From NCBI RefSeq assembly GCF_024436035.1, contig NZ_JANFNG010000011.1, positions 62,001 through 126,000 on the forward strand: a DNA stretch of 64,000 bases. Direction: 5' to 3'. A program made the position numbers and the translations under genes. Positions 26,602 through 33,863 of the stretch are shown in pieces. The notes under the pieces were generated by a model that saw only the letters and a program-made list of their open reading frames with translations, was not told the origin of the DNA and made no database searches. Within the stretch, counting starts at the first letter, position 1. Every line of letters begins with the position of its first letter. The DNA is from Streptomyces humicola (GTDB lineage Bacteria > Actinomycetota > Actinomycetes > Streptomycetales > Streptomycetaceae).

Positions 26602-27240
26602 GGAGCGCAGCAGGCTCACCACCCGGGAGCAGCCGCAGCGGGACCGTTCCACGCGCTGGGCATTCGGCCGCTCGCTCGCCTCGATGAACGCCAGCGCCTC
26701 CGCCTCGGTCCGCCCGCCCCGCACATGCCGATGCAGCAACCGCTCCTCCCGTACCTCCCGCGGCGCGTCTACATACCACAGCGCGTCCAGCAGATCACGT
26801 ATTGCACACCAGCCCGCCGCGTCGTCGGCGAGATAGTTGCCCTCGGTCACCACCAGCCGGGCGCCCGGCGGGACGACCAGGCCGGCGGCGACCGGTTCGT
26901 CCAGCCTCCGGTCGAAGTCGGGCGCGTAGACCGGACGTTCGTGCGCTGCACGCAACCGACGCAACAGATGCACATATCCGTCGACATCGAACGTATCGGG
27001 TGCCCCCTTGCGGCCGCGCCGCCCGAGGCGGTCCAACTGCGCATTGGAGAGATGGAACCCGTCCATCGGCACATATGCGGCGGTGCCCGTCCCCAGCCGG
27101 TCGTCGACCGCGAGCGTGAGCCGCCTGGCGAGCGTCGATTTGCCTGCGGCCGGTGCCCCGGCGAGTCCCAGCAGCGCCCGCCGCCCTGGCATGCTGGGCA
27201 CCATGGCGATCACATCGTCGATCAGGCTCGTCATCGGCAT
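26593..27240 (-). CDS. Nucleoside/nucleotide kinase family protein
   Basis: A 215-residue P-loop kinase related to uridine kinase and the fructose/pantothenate kinase group. Walker A is GLAGAPAAGKSTLARRL. Walker B and the lid region follow as YVPMDGFHLSNAQLDRLGRR and RLVVTEGNYLADDAAGW. These enzymes phosphorylate nucleosides, pantothenate or sugars; the acceptor cannot be named from sequence. Start is ATG 27240 or 27234, both in frame. It is divergent from the O-methyltransferase, and its 3' end overlaps the HAD gene. Confidence 0.87.
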   Translation of the reverse strand: MPMTSLIDDVIAMVPSMPGRRALLGLAGAPAAGKSTLARRLTLAVDDRLGTGTAAYVPMDGFHLSNAQLDRLGRRGRKGAPDTFDVDGYVHLLRRLRAAHERPVYAPDFDRRLDEPVAAGLVVPPGARLVVTEGNYLADDAAGWCAIRDLLDALWYVDAPREVREERLLHRHVRGGRTEAEALAFIEASERPNAQRVERSRCGCSRVVSLLRSSG

Positions 27241-27280
27241 GGCCGCCACACTAAGCCGCCACCAGCCGCAGGAGGCAACG

Positions 27281-27949
27281 GTGCCCCAGACCAAGAACCC
27301 GCCGCTCACCGATGAGCTCTACGCCTACGTCCTGGAGCACAATCCGCCGCTCGACCCGGTCCAGCGCGAGCTGGTCGAGGTCACGCACAGCCGCTTCCCC
27401 GACGCCGCCGGGCTGCAGACCGCCGAGGAACACGGGCCGCTGCTCGCCTTCCTCGTGCGGCTGACCGGCGCCCGCCGCATAGTCGAGGTCGGTACCTTCA
27501 CCGGCTTCTCGACGCTCTCCATGGCCCAGGCGCTCCCCGAGGGCGGCACGCTGATCGCGTGCGACGTCTCCGAGGAGTGGACCGCTATCGGCCGCGAGGC
27601 ATGGACCAAGGCGGGCGTCGCCGACCGCATCGACCTGCGCATCGCGCCCGCGCTGGACACCTTGCGCGCGCTGCCCGACGACGACCCGTGGATCGACATG
27701 TCGTTCCTCGACGCCGACAAGGGCAACTACACGGCGTACTGGGAGGAGTTGGTACGCCGTACGCGGCCCGGCGGGCTGATCGTGGTCGACAACACCCTCT
27801 TCCACGGCCAGGTGACCGACCCGTCGGCGGGCGGCGGGGCCGCAGCCATCCGTGCGTTCAACGACCTCGTCAGTGCCGACGCCCGCGTCGAGGCGGTGCT
27901 GCTCACCGTGGCGGACGGGCTCACCCTGGCCCGACGGCTGGCGGACTGA
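27281..27949 (+). CDS. Class I SAM-dependent O-methyltransferase
   Basis: A 222-residue catechol-O-methyltransferase-like enzyme. SAM binding is seen in RIVEVGTFTGFSTLSMAQAL and CDVSEEWTAIGREAW; the metal/active-site stretch is DMSFLDADKGNYTAYW, with VVDNTLFHGQV after it. It is likely a Mg2+-dependent methyltransferase for a small catechol or related hydroxyl. GTG 27281 is chosen because GCAGGAGG precedes it by 6 bp. The 3' end overlaps the convergent DUF4383 gene by 29 bp. Confidence 0.9.
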   Translation: MPQTKNPPLTDELYAYVLEHNPPLDPVQRELVEVTHSRFPDAAGLQTAEEHGPLLAFLVRLTGARRIVEVGTFTGFSTLSMAQALPEGGTLIACDVSEEWTAIGREAWTKAGVADRIDLRIAPALDTLRALPDDDPWIDMSFLDADKGNYTAYWEELVRRTRPGGLIVVDNTLFHGQVTDPSAGGGAAAIRAFNDLVSADARVEAVLLTVADGLTLARRLAD

Positions 27950-28511
27950 CCGTCGGCGGCGTCCTGCGGCGGTCGCCGCCCCCGGCGCCCGCGTCACCCT
28001 TTTCCTGCCCGGACGAGGCATGGTCGGGGTGGCGCCGGCGCCAGTACGGATTGTCGGGCGGCAGATGGCTGTGCACGCGCCCGTACATCCCGAAGGTCAT
28101 CAGCACCAGGCCGAAGACGAAGCTGAACAAAACGTTGGGGATGCGGAACGCCAGGTAGTTGGCGCTGCTGTCCAAAATGGCGAGGTTGATGAAGCCGCTC
28201 AGGACGAACAGCACGCCGAACACCATGTTCAGCGACGAGGCGAAGTTGCCGCCGATCACCATGCCCGCGAAGAGCAGAATGCCGACGACGATGGAGAGCA
28301 CGCTGAGCGCGCCGTTGGAGCTGAGCCCGGCGACGTTGTGGCCGTGGGTGGAGAAGAACCCCACCTTGTTGAGGAGCCCCAGGATGCCGAAGGCCAGCAA
28401 CACCAGTCCCATCAGACCGGCGCCGACGCGGTAGACGCTGCTGAGCCGGTGGTCGACGGGGAGGTGCTCGTCGAACTTCACCCTGGCTTCTTTCAGGCGG
28501 CCGAATGGCAT
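27921..28511 (-). CDS. DUF4383 family membrane protein
   Basis: Up to 196 residues with four membrane helices (e.g. AGLMGLVLLAFGILGLL, ALSVLSIVVGILLFAGM, FGVLFVLSGFINLAI, NVLFSFVFGLVLMTFGMYG) and a Pro/Gly-rich charged C-terminal tail. This topology and spacing fit the actinobacterial DUF4383 family, function unknown. The start is ATG 28511 or GTG 28481; homologs typically begin near the latter. The region just upstream carries a perfect 31-bp duplication. Confidence 0.85.
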   Translation of the reverse strand: MPFGRLKEARVKFDEHLPVDHRLSSVYRVGAGLMGLVLLAFGILGLLNKVGFFSTHGHNVAGLSSNGALSVLSIVVGILLFAGMVIGGNFASSLNMVFGVLFVLSGFINLAILDSSANYLAFRIPNVLFSFVFGLVLMTFGMYGRVHSHLPPDNPYWRRRHPDHASSGQEKGDAGAGGGDRRRTPPTVSPPAVGPG

Positions 28512-28515
28512 GTGG

Positions 28516-28577
28516 GCCGACCTCCTTCGGACCGGAGAGACGGTTAGCCGACCTCCTTCGGACCGGAGAGACGGTTA
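28516..28577. repeat. Perfect 31-bp tandem duplication upstream of DUF4383
   Basis: The unit starting GCCGACCTCCTTCGGACC is present at 28516-28546 and identically at 28547-28577. On the minus strand each unit carries GAAGGAGG, so the duplication doubles a ribosome-binding-like sequence a few bases before the DUF4383 ATG. Confidence 0.95.
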
Positions 28578-28638
28578 CCTGTTTCCTGTTCCCGTTTCTG
28601 TTCCCAGGTTCCTGCTCCAGGATCCGTCCTCGGCCGCG

Positions 28639-29895
28639 TTACGGCCAGTGGGAGGCCCGTTCCCCTCGAATGGTCTGGACTACATCGTCGGCCGTGGTGC
28701 GGATCGCTTCCGTCTCGGTGAGGAACGCCCAGTAGTCGGGGTGCCTGCCGGTCAGGGCGCCGACCGCGCGATCGAGCCGTGCCGCGGCCTCGTCGAGCGG
28801 GCGGGCGTGCCGGGGATCGGGGGTGGACCGGTCCTGCATGGCCAGCCGCTGGGCGTCACGCAGTGCGAAGCGCGTCTTTTCGATCTCGGCCTGCGGATCC
28901 CGGCTCACCTCATCCAGCCCGCGCAGCCGGTCACCGGCGGCGGCGACGTCCGCCTCCGCCTCGGCGAGCAGCTCCCGGACCTCGGCCAGCCCCGCCGAGG
29001 CCTCCTGCCAGCGCTCCGCGTCACGCGCCGCGCGTGCCGCACCCAGCCGGTGCCCGGCGCGCTCGGCGGCGTCGACGGCCCGGTCGGGAACCTCCTGCAG
29101 GTCCTGCCAGCAGCGGGCGGAGAACCGGCGGCGCAGCTCGCTGAGGACCGGCCCCACCTGCTCGGCGCGGGTGGCCAGCGCCTCGGCACGGGTACGCAAC
29201 GACACCAACCGCTTGTCGATCTCGGCGGCCTGCTGCGGCAGCCGCTCCGTCTCGGCACGGATCTCCTCCGCCGCGCGGCGTACGTCATCGGCGCGGCGGA
29301 TCGTCTCCGGTACGCCGTGCGCGACTGCGCCCTGGCCCGGCCGGGGCAGCTCGGGTCCGAGCGCCGCGAGCCGGGCCGCGTGTCCGTCCGCCGCGAATCC
29401 GGCCGTGCGCACCGCGTCCACTGCCGCCGCCGCCTCCCGCAGCGACGCGCGGGCCCGCTCGACGGCCGGCGCCAGCCGCGCCAGCTCCGTCTCCGCCCGC
29501 GCCAGCACCCCTGCGATGCTCCGCGCGAACCGGTCGAGCTCGGCCGAGACCCGGAGGATCTCGTCCCGGGCCAGCGTGAACCGATTGCGGGCGTGCGTGG
29601 CGGCGGTCAGATCGAGGTCGACGGAGTCCAGATCCTGCTCGTCGACGGCCGCGATGTAGGCGGCGCTGACCTCGTCGATCCGCCGCTCCAGCCGCTGGAG
29701 GTCCGCACCCGCCCTGCGCCCTGCGGGTGAGGCGTCGACCGCGGTGATCGTCTCGACGGAGATCCGCACCTCGCGCTGTGCGGTGTCGAGCTCGTAGAAG
29801 GCCTGGGCGGCGGCGTCCTTGGCGGCCTGGGCGGCGGCACGATGATCCTGCCCGCGATGCTGCCCTCGCCGCCGCCACGGACGCGCCGTCGTCAC
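28639..29895 (-). CDS. Coiled-coil protein of unknown function
   Basis: A 418-residue soluble protein dominated by charged, Ala/Arg/Glu-rich heptads with no cysteine-rich or catalytic motif. Predicted helices run from ~25 to 390 (e.g. AAQAAKDAAAQAFYELDTAQ, then RLERRIDEVSAAYIAAVDEQ). The C-terminus has HPDYWAFLTETEAIRTTADD. I do not recognise a named family. It ends the block of ter-linked genes and lies next to tRNA-Val, and its coiled-coil makeup would suit a scaffold. ATG 29895 is the longest start. Frames on the opposite strand are shadows. Confidence 0.72.
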   Translation of the reverse strand: MTTARPWRRRGQHRGQDHRAAAQAAKDAAAQAFYELDTAQREVRISVETITAVDASPAGRRAGADLQRLERRIDEVSAAYIAAVDEQDLDSVDLDLTAATHARNRFTLARDEILRVSAELDRFARSIAGVLARAETELARLAPAVERARASLREAAAAVDAVRTAGFAADGHAARLAALGPELPRPGQGAVAHGVPETIRRADDVRRAAEEIRAETERLPQQAAEIDKRLVSLRTRAEALATRAEQVGPVLSELRRRFSARCWQDLQEVPDRAVDAAERAGHRLGAARAARDAERWQEASAGLAEVRELLAEAEADVAAAGDRLRGLDEVSRDPQAEIEKTRFALRDAQRLAMQDRSTPDPRHARPLDEAAARLDRAVGALTGRHPDYWAFLTETEAIRTTADDVVQTIRGERASHWP

Positions 29896-30050
29896 ATTTC
29901 CTCCCCGCTCCGGGCCCGCGCAGCGCGCTGCCGTCGGCTACGTCGTCGCGCCCATCTTCCCACCTGCCGCGGCGTGGTAGGCGGGTGTGAATTTGTCGGC
30001 GCAGGGCATGGTGGGGGTAATCTGTCCTCTCCCGCGCCGCCATGGCGCGA

Positions 30051-30122
30051 GGGCGCATAGCTCAGCGGTAGAGCGCTGCCCTTACAAGGCAGATGTCGGC
30101 GGTTCGAATCCGTCTGTGCCCA
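30051..30122 (+). tRNA. tRNA-Val (anticodon TAC)
   Basis: A 72-nt cloverleaf: acceptor GGGCGCA/TGTGCCC, D-arm GCTC...GAGC, anticodon stem CTGCC/GGCAG with loop CTTACAA (anticodon TAC at 30083-30085, reading GUA), T-arm GGCGG-TTCGAAT-CCGTC, discriminator A at 30122. CCA is not encoded. All stems pair with only G-U exceptions. Confidence 0.97.
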
Positions 30123-30147
30123 CAAAAGGGACAGTCAGCAGGTAGGA

Positions 30148-30178
30148 GGCCCGGCCCCCGCACACGGGAGGCCGGGCC
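30148..30178 (+). terminator. Hairpin after tRNA-Val
   Basis: GGCCCGGCC at 30148-30156 pairs perfectly with GGCCGGGCC at 30170-30178, 26 nt past the tRNA. Confidence 0.75.
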
Positions 30179-30524
30179 GAACGCTGTTGTGGATCTTGGG
30201 AGTCCACGAAGAGTCCAGCCGGAACGATCACGAGCGCATGTGGACTCGAATGCCGTGTGAGCACTCTGCATGAGCACTCCGCAAAGGCTGTGCGCGAGGG
30301 GTTGGCTGCACACCGGATGGGCGGGAAAGTCGATCTCCGGAGGGAGGGGGATCACTCCATCCGCAGTGGAAGTAACGATCCCCTTCGCTCCTGGACCTGA
30401 CTCGCTGTAACCAAGGGTGCTGACAAGCCTCCGGGAATTTCCGCACGCCGGAGATCTGCCGCGGGTGGGTGCCGGCGCGGTTGATCCCGATGACCATAAG
30501 AAACGGGCCGAGCAGCCGCGTCTT
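30179..30524. other. Gene-free stretch after tRNA-Val
   Basis: About 345 bp of lower GC than its surroundings. TGAGCACTC occurs twice near 30260-30280. I see no gene, and no copy of the tRNA 3' end that would mark an integration scar. Confidence 0.5.
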
Positions 30525-30854
30525 TCACGCGTCGGCGTCGTTGCGCTGGATCAGGCCGGGCTCACCGTTGTCGCGGTGCCACTCCACCAGCAGCTCGTCC
30601 TTGGTGCCGAAGCGCACGAGGTGGCGGCCGACGACGTCCTCCAGGCGTTCGAGGCGGGCGGCGTCCCCTTCCACCGTCAGCAGGAGTGCACCGGGCTCGG
30701 CGGTCATCGTTCCCGTGCCGAACGGGAAGTCCAGGCGGCCGGCGCCGGTCTCCTCGGACCACTCGGTCTGGATGCGTCGTCCCAAGTGGGATGCGAGCTG
30801 CTTGGCGTAGCGGTGGGGCCGGTCGGTGACGACGCGGGCTTGTGAGCGGGGCAC
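30525..30854 (-). CDS. DUF2218 family protein
   Basis: A 109-residue protein from GTG 30854 (VPRSQARVVTDRPHRYAKQL) with AGGAG upstream. The features RPHRYAKQLASHLGRR, a central FPFGTGTMTA strand pair and VVGRHLVRFGTKDELLVEW fit DUF2218, a small family often found beside siderophore or iron-reductase genes. No such gene is adjacent here, so a role in iron metabolism is only a family-level hint. The longer frame to 30905 is unlikely given the ribosome site. Confidence 0.85.
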   Translation of the reverse strand: MPRSQARVVTDRPHRYAKQLASHLGRRIQTEWSEETGAGRLDFPFGTGTMTAEPGALLLTVEGDAARLERLEDVVGRHLVRFGTKDELLVEWHRDNGEPGLIQRNDADA

Positions 30855-31005
30855 GGTTTCTCCTGGGGTGCGCTCGTGGGAGATCAGCCGGAGACCGGAG
30901 ATCAAGCGTCAGGCTCACATTAATTGCCGGCCGCCCGCACGACGCCGGGACGTCGCCCACACCGGGGAGCATGGGCGTAGGGGTGCGACGAGGACATGAG
31001 GGCAC

Positions 31006-31995
31006 GTGGACACGAGGAAGGGGCGACCTGCGACCATGGCCATACCCCGCGGTGTCTGTCTGCGCCGGTTGCCGCTGCGTCAGATCGCCTGCATGGTCCC
31101 GGTCGTGGTGGTCGGAGTCTGGGCGGCGCAGCACGGGTCGATCATCGCCGCGGGCGGAAGTGAGCTTCTCTCGGCCAACTGCTGGTGGCTGCTGGCGGCG
31201 GCCGTCGTCACGTCGCTCGGCTGGGTCGCTGTGTCCTGTGCACGTCAGGGGGCGGTCGTCGAGCGCCTGCCTGCCGGGCGCCTGGTCGCAACGCAGCTCG
31301 CGGCGTTCACCGCCAACGCCGTCCTTCCGGTGGGGGTCGGGGCGACCGCGGTCAATTTGCGGTTTCTCCGGCGCTGCGGGCTCTCGCTCGACCGGTCCTC
31401 CGCCGCGCTCGGGCTCTACCTGACCATGGAGGCCACCGGGCGCGTCGTCCTGCTGGCCGTGCTGCTTGCGGCCTTCCCCGAGGCGCTGCGGGGGCCGGCG
31501 TCGCACGTGCTGCATCAGTCCGGCCTTTCGCTCGCATGGGTGGCCGCCGGGGCGGTCTGTGCGGTGGTCCTCGCGACGGTCGCCGTGCGACCGCTGCGGC
31601 GGACCGTACGGTCCTTCCTGACCACCGCGCTCGCCGATGTCCGTACCCTGCACACCATGCCTGCCCGGGCGGTGGCGCTGTGGACAGGCTCCTTCGCCTT
31701 CCCCGCGCTGCAGTCCGCCGGTCTTGTCGCCGTCGCGGCGGCCCTCGGCCTCTCCCTGCCCCCTGCCTTCATCGCCATCGCCTATCTCGGCGCAAGCATC
31801 CTGGCCGCCGCCGTACCGGCACCCGGTGGCCTCGGTTCGGTCGACGCGTCGCTCGTCCTCGCGCTCGTCACGGTCGGCGCCCCGGTCGCCGTCGCCACAT
31901 CGGTCGTGCTCGGCTACCGGATCATCACGGTGTGGCTGCCGCTGATCCCCGGGGCTCTGGTGCTCGGTGCCCTGGTGCGCTGGAAGATCATCTGA
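31006..31995 (+). CDS. Lysylphosphatidylglycerol synthase/UPF0104-type flippase membrane protein
   Basis: Up to 329 residues with about eight membrane helices. FTANAVLPVGVGATAVNLRF and AVPAPGGLGSVDASLVLAL are the conserved glycine/proline loops of the MprF flippase-like (UPF0104, AglD-type) family. It lacks the cytosolic aminoacyltransferase domain, so it probably moves or binds a lipid rather than modifying it. The start is GTG 31006, or ATG 31036 behind AGGAAGGGG. It may complement the LysX-like enzyme at the window start, but they are 30 kb apart. Confidence 0.83.
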   Translation: MDTRKGRPATMAIPRGVCLRRLPLRQIACMVPVVVVGVWAAQHGSIIAAGGSELLSANCWWLLAAAVVTSLGWVAVSCARQGAVVERLPAGRLVATQLAAFTANAVLPVGVGATAVNLRFLRRCGLSLDRSSAALGLYLTMEATGRVVLLAVLLAAFPEALRGPASHVLHQSGLSLAWVAAGAVCAVVLATVAVRPLRRTVRSFLTTALADVRTLHTMPARAVALWTGSFAFPALQSAGLVAVAAALGLSLPPAFIAIAYLGASILAAAVPAPGGLGSVDASLVLALVTVGAPVAVATSVVLGYRIITVWLPLIPGALVLGALVRWKII

Positions 31996-32113
31996 CCCTG
32001 CCTCCGCGAGCCGTCACGGACATGGCGCGTTCGAGCGCGCGCCCCTGCAGCCGATGTCGATACCGTGGGAAGCGGCGAGAAGAGGGGTAACGGATGAAAA
32101 AGGGAGTGGCCCG

Positions 32114-32545
32114 ATGACGTCTGAGCCGACGGATCCAGGGCCTGAACTCGCATCCGTCGTGATCTTCGTTCAGGATCTCGACGAGTCGGCCCGGTTCTAC
32201 TGCGGGCTGCTCGGGCTGGAGATCACCACCCGGGAGAGCACCGCCTTGATGCTCGCGGGTGAGGGGCAGCCGATGATCGTCCTGCGTGCGATCGGCCCGC
32301 ACGGCGAGCACCCGATGGGGGGTATCGGCATCCAGTACGCGGTGTGGGCCGCCCACGACGCCGACGATCTGCGTCGGTGCGAACGCTTCCTGAAGGACCG
32401 GTCCGCCCACATCGCGACCAACGTCAGCGACGGCCGCACGATCGTCGAGGGGCGCGACCCGAACGGTCTGCCCGTGATGGTGGTGCATCCGGGGCCGGAC
32501 CGCACCGCATCGCCCAAGATCATGACCCGCGTTTACGCCTGGTGA
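32114..32545 (+). CDS. VOC (glyoxalase/bleomycin resistance) family protein
   Basis: A 143-residue protein with one full vicinal-oxygen-chelate module pair: [20 protein letters not shown] at the start and [16 protein letters not shown] at the end. Metal ligands are plausible but not obvious at every position. Members act as glyoxalases, dioxygenases or antibiotic-binding proteins; this one cannot be assigned. ATG 32114 is used; longer in-frame starts read through a non-conserved leader. The neighbours are unrelated membrane and pentapeptide proteins. Confidence 0.82.
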   Translation: MTSEPTDPGPELASVVIFVQDLDESARFYCGLLGLEITTRESTALMLAGEGQPMIVLRAIGPHGEHPMGGIGIQYAVWAAHDADDLRRCERFLKDRSAHIATNVSDGRTIVEGRDPNGLPVMVVHPGPDRTASPKIMTRVYAW

Positions 32546-32609
32546 TACGTCGCGGAGAATGGGCCTCACTCACGTCACGCACGCTTCACTCACACAGGAG
32601 ATCACGCAC

Positions 32610-33479
32610 GTGGCGACCGAGCGGGAAGCCCCCTCCGCCGACCGGGAACGTCTCGGCCTGCAGGCCGACTGTGCCGGCTGCTTCGGGCTGTGCTGTGTCG
32701 CACTGCCCTTCGCCGCCTCGGCCGACTTCGCCGTCGACAAGGACGCAGGGACGCCGTGTGCCAACCTGCAGGCCGACTTCCGCTGCGGAATCCATGCCGG
32801 CCTGCGCGAGCGGGGCTTCGCCGGCTGCACGGTCTTCGACTGCTTCGGCGCCGGGCAGAAGGTCTCCCAGGTCACCTTCGGCGGGCAGAACTGGCGGCAG
32901 GCGCCGCACACCGCGCGGCGGATGTTCGAGGTGTTCCCCGTCATGCGGCAGCTCCACGAGCTGCTCTGGTACGTGACCGAAGCGCTGGCGCTGCCGTCGG
33001 CCCGGCCGGTCCGCGGTGATCTTCGCCGCGCGCTGGAAGAGGTCGAGCGCCTCACCCGCGGCAGCGCGGAGTCCCTCGCCGAGCTGGACGTCGCGGCGCT
33101 CCGGAACGACGTCAACGCCCTGCTGCTGCGCGCTAGCGAACTGGCCCGCGCCGGCGTCACGGGCCGGAAGAGGAACCACCGGGGCGCCGACCTCGTCGGG
33201 GCGAGGCTCAAGGGCGCGAATCTGCGGGGTGCCAACCTCCGCGGGGCCTGCCTGATAGCCGCCGATCTCACCGACGCCGACCTGAGGGCCGCCGACCTGA
33301 CCGGGGCGGACCTCAGGAACGCCGACCTGAGCGGCGCCGACCTGACCGGGGCCCTCTTCCTCACCCAGCCCCAGCTCGATGCAGCCAAGGGGGACGCCAG
33401 GACCAAGCTGCGGCGGGCGCTCACACGCCCCGCGCACTGGCGTCCCCCGGCCACGGCCCCGAGCGGAGCCGCCGGCTAG
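32610..33479 (+). CDS. Pentapeptide-repeat protein with N-terminal Cys-cluster domain
   Basis: A 289-residue protein from GTG 32610 ([20 protein letters not shown]) with AGGAG at 32596. The N-terminal part has a Cys cluster, CAGCFGLCC, followed by [16 protein letters not shown] and [12 protein letters not shown], resembling metal-binding YkgJ-type clusters. A helical middle follows (~110-190). Residues ~195-265 form the A(D/N)LxG pentapeptide solenoid ([20 protein letters not shown] and onward). Pentapeptide folds mimic DNA or act as scaffolds; function here is unknown. The stop overlaps the convergent YiaA gene by 4 bp. Confidence 0.87.
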   Translation: MATEREAPSADRERLGLQADCAGCFGLCCVALPFAASADFAVDKDAGTPCANLQADFRCGIHAGLRERGFAGCTVFDCFGAGQKVSQVTFGGQNWRQAPHTARRMFEVFPVMRQLHELLWYVTEALALPSARPVRGDLRRALEEVERLTRGSAESLAELDVAALRNDVNALLLRASELARAGVTGRKRNHRGADLVGARLKGANLRGANLRGACLIAADLTDADLRAADLTGADLRNADLSGADLTGALFLTQPQLDAAKGDARTKLRRALTRPAHWRPPATAPSGAAG

Positions 33480-33766
33480 ATCTCGTCGGCCTTGAACGGG
33501 TCGTGCTCTGCGAGCATCTTCTCCAGCCGCGCCTGGTCGACCCGGCTGATGACCTGCCCCTCCTCCTGCCGGTCCCGCACGCACTTGGCGAGGGTGAACG
33601 CGGAGGTGACGAGATAGAGCATCCCCAGTGCCAGGAACGCACGCACCCACGCAGTGACCGGCAGGTAGGCGATGCCGACCGCCACGGCGAAGAGGGCAAG
33701 ACCGAAGGAGATCGCGGCCTGCGCGAAGTAGGCCGCCGTCGTGTGGTGCCGGATGGGATTCGTCAT
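33476..33766 (-). CDS. YiaA/YiaB-type inner membrane protein
   Basis: A 96-residue protein with two membrane helices, [20 protein letters not shown] and [20 protein letters not shown], then a charged cytosolic tail ([20 protein letters not shown]). This fits the YiaA/YiaB family, small membrane proteins of unknown function. ATG 33766 ([16 protein letters not shown]) is the family-like start. Confidence 0.82.
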   Translation of the reverse strand: MTNPIRHHTTAAYFAQAAISFGLALFAVAVGIAYLPVTAWVRAFLALGMLYLVTSAFTLAKCVRDRQEEGQVISRVDQARLEKMLAEHDPFKADEI

Positions 33767-33836
33767 GCGACGGAGTGTCAGCCCTTGTGCCCGTTCAGGG
33801 CATGAGTACGGATACTCAGCCCATGTCACGGATCGG

Positions 33837-33863
33837 CAGCTGTCAGCTGTCAGCTGTCAGCTG
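33837..33863. repeat. Tandem CAGCTGT heptamer overlapping a stop codon
   Basis: CAGCTGT is repeated at 33837-33843, 33844-33850 and 33851-33857, with a fourth partial copy to 33863. The last copies contain the TGA stop (33857-33859, minus strand) of the metallophosphoesterase. Confidence 0.9.

Noticed and set aside
30051-30524. tRNA-Val as an integration site of a mobile element.
   Set aside because: No second copy of the tRNA 3' end, no integrase nearby (the integrase remnant is 28 kb away) and ordinary genes follow.
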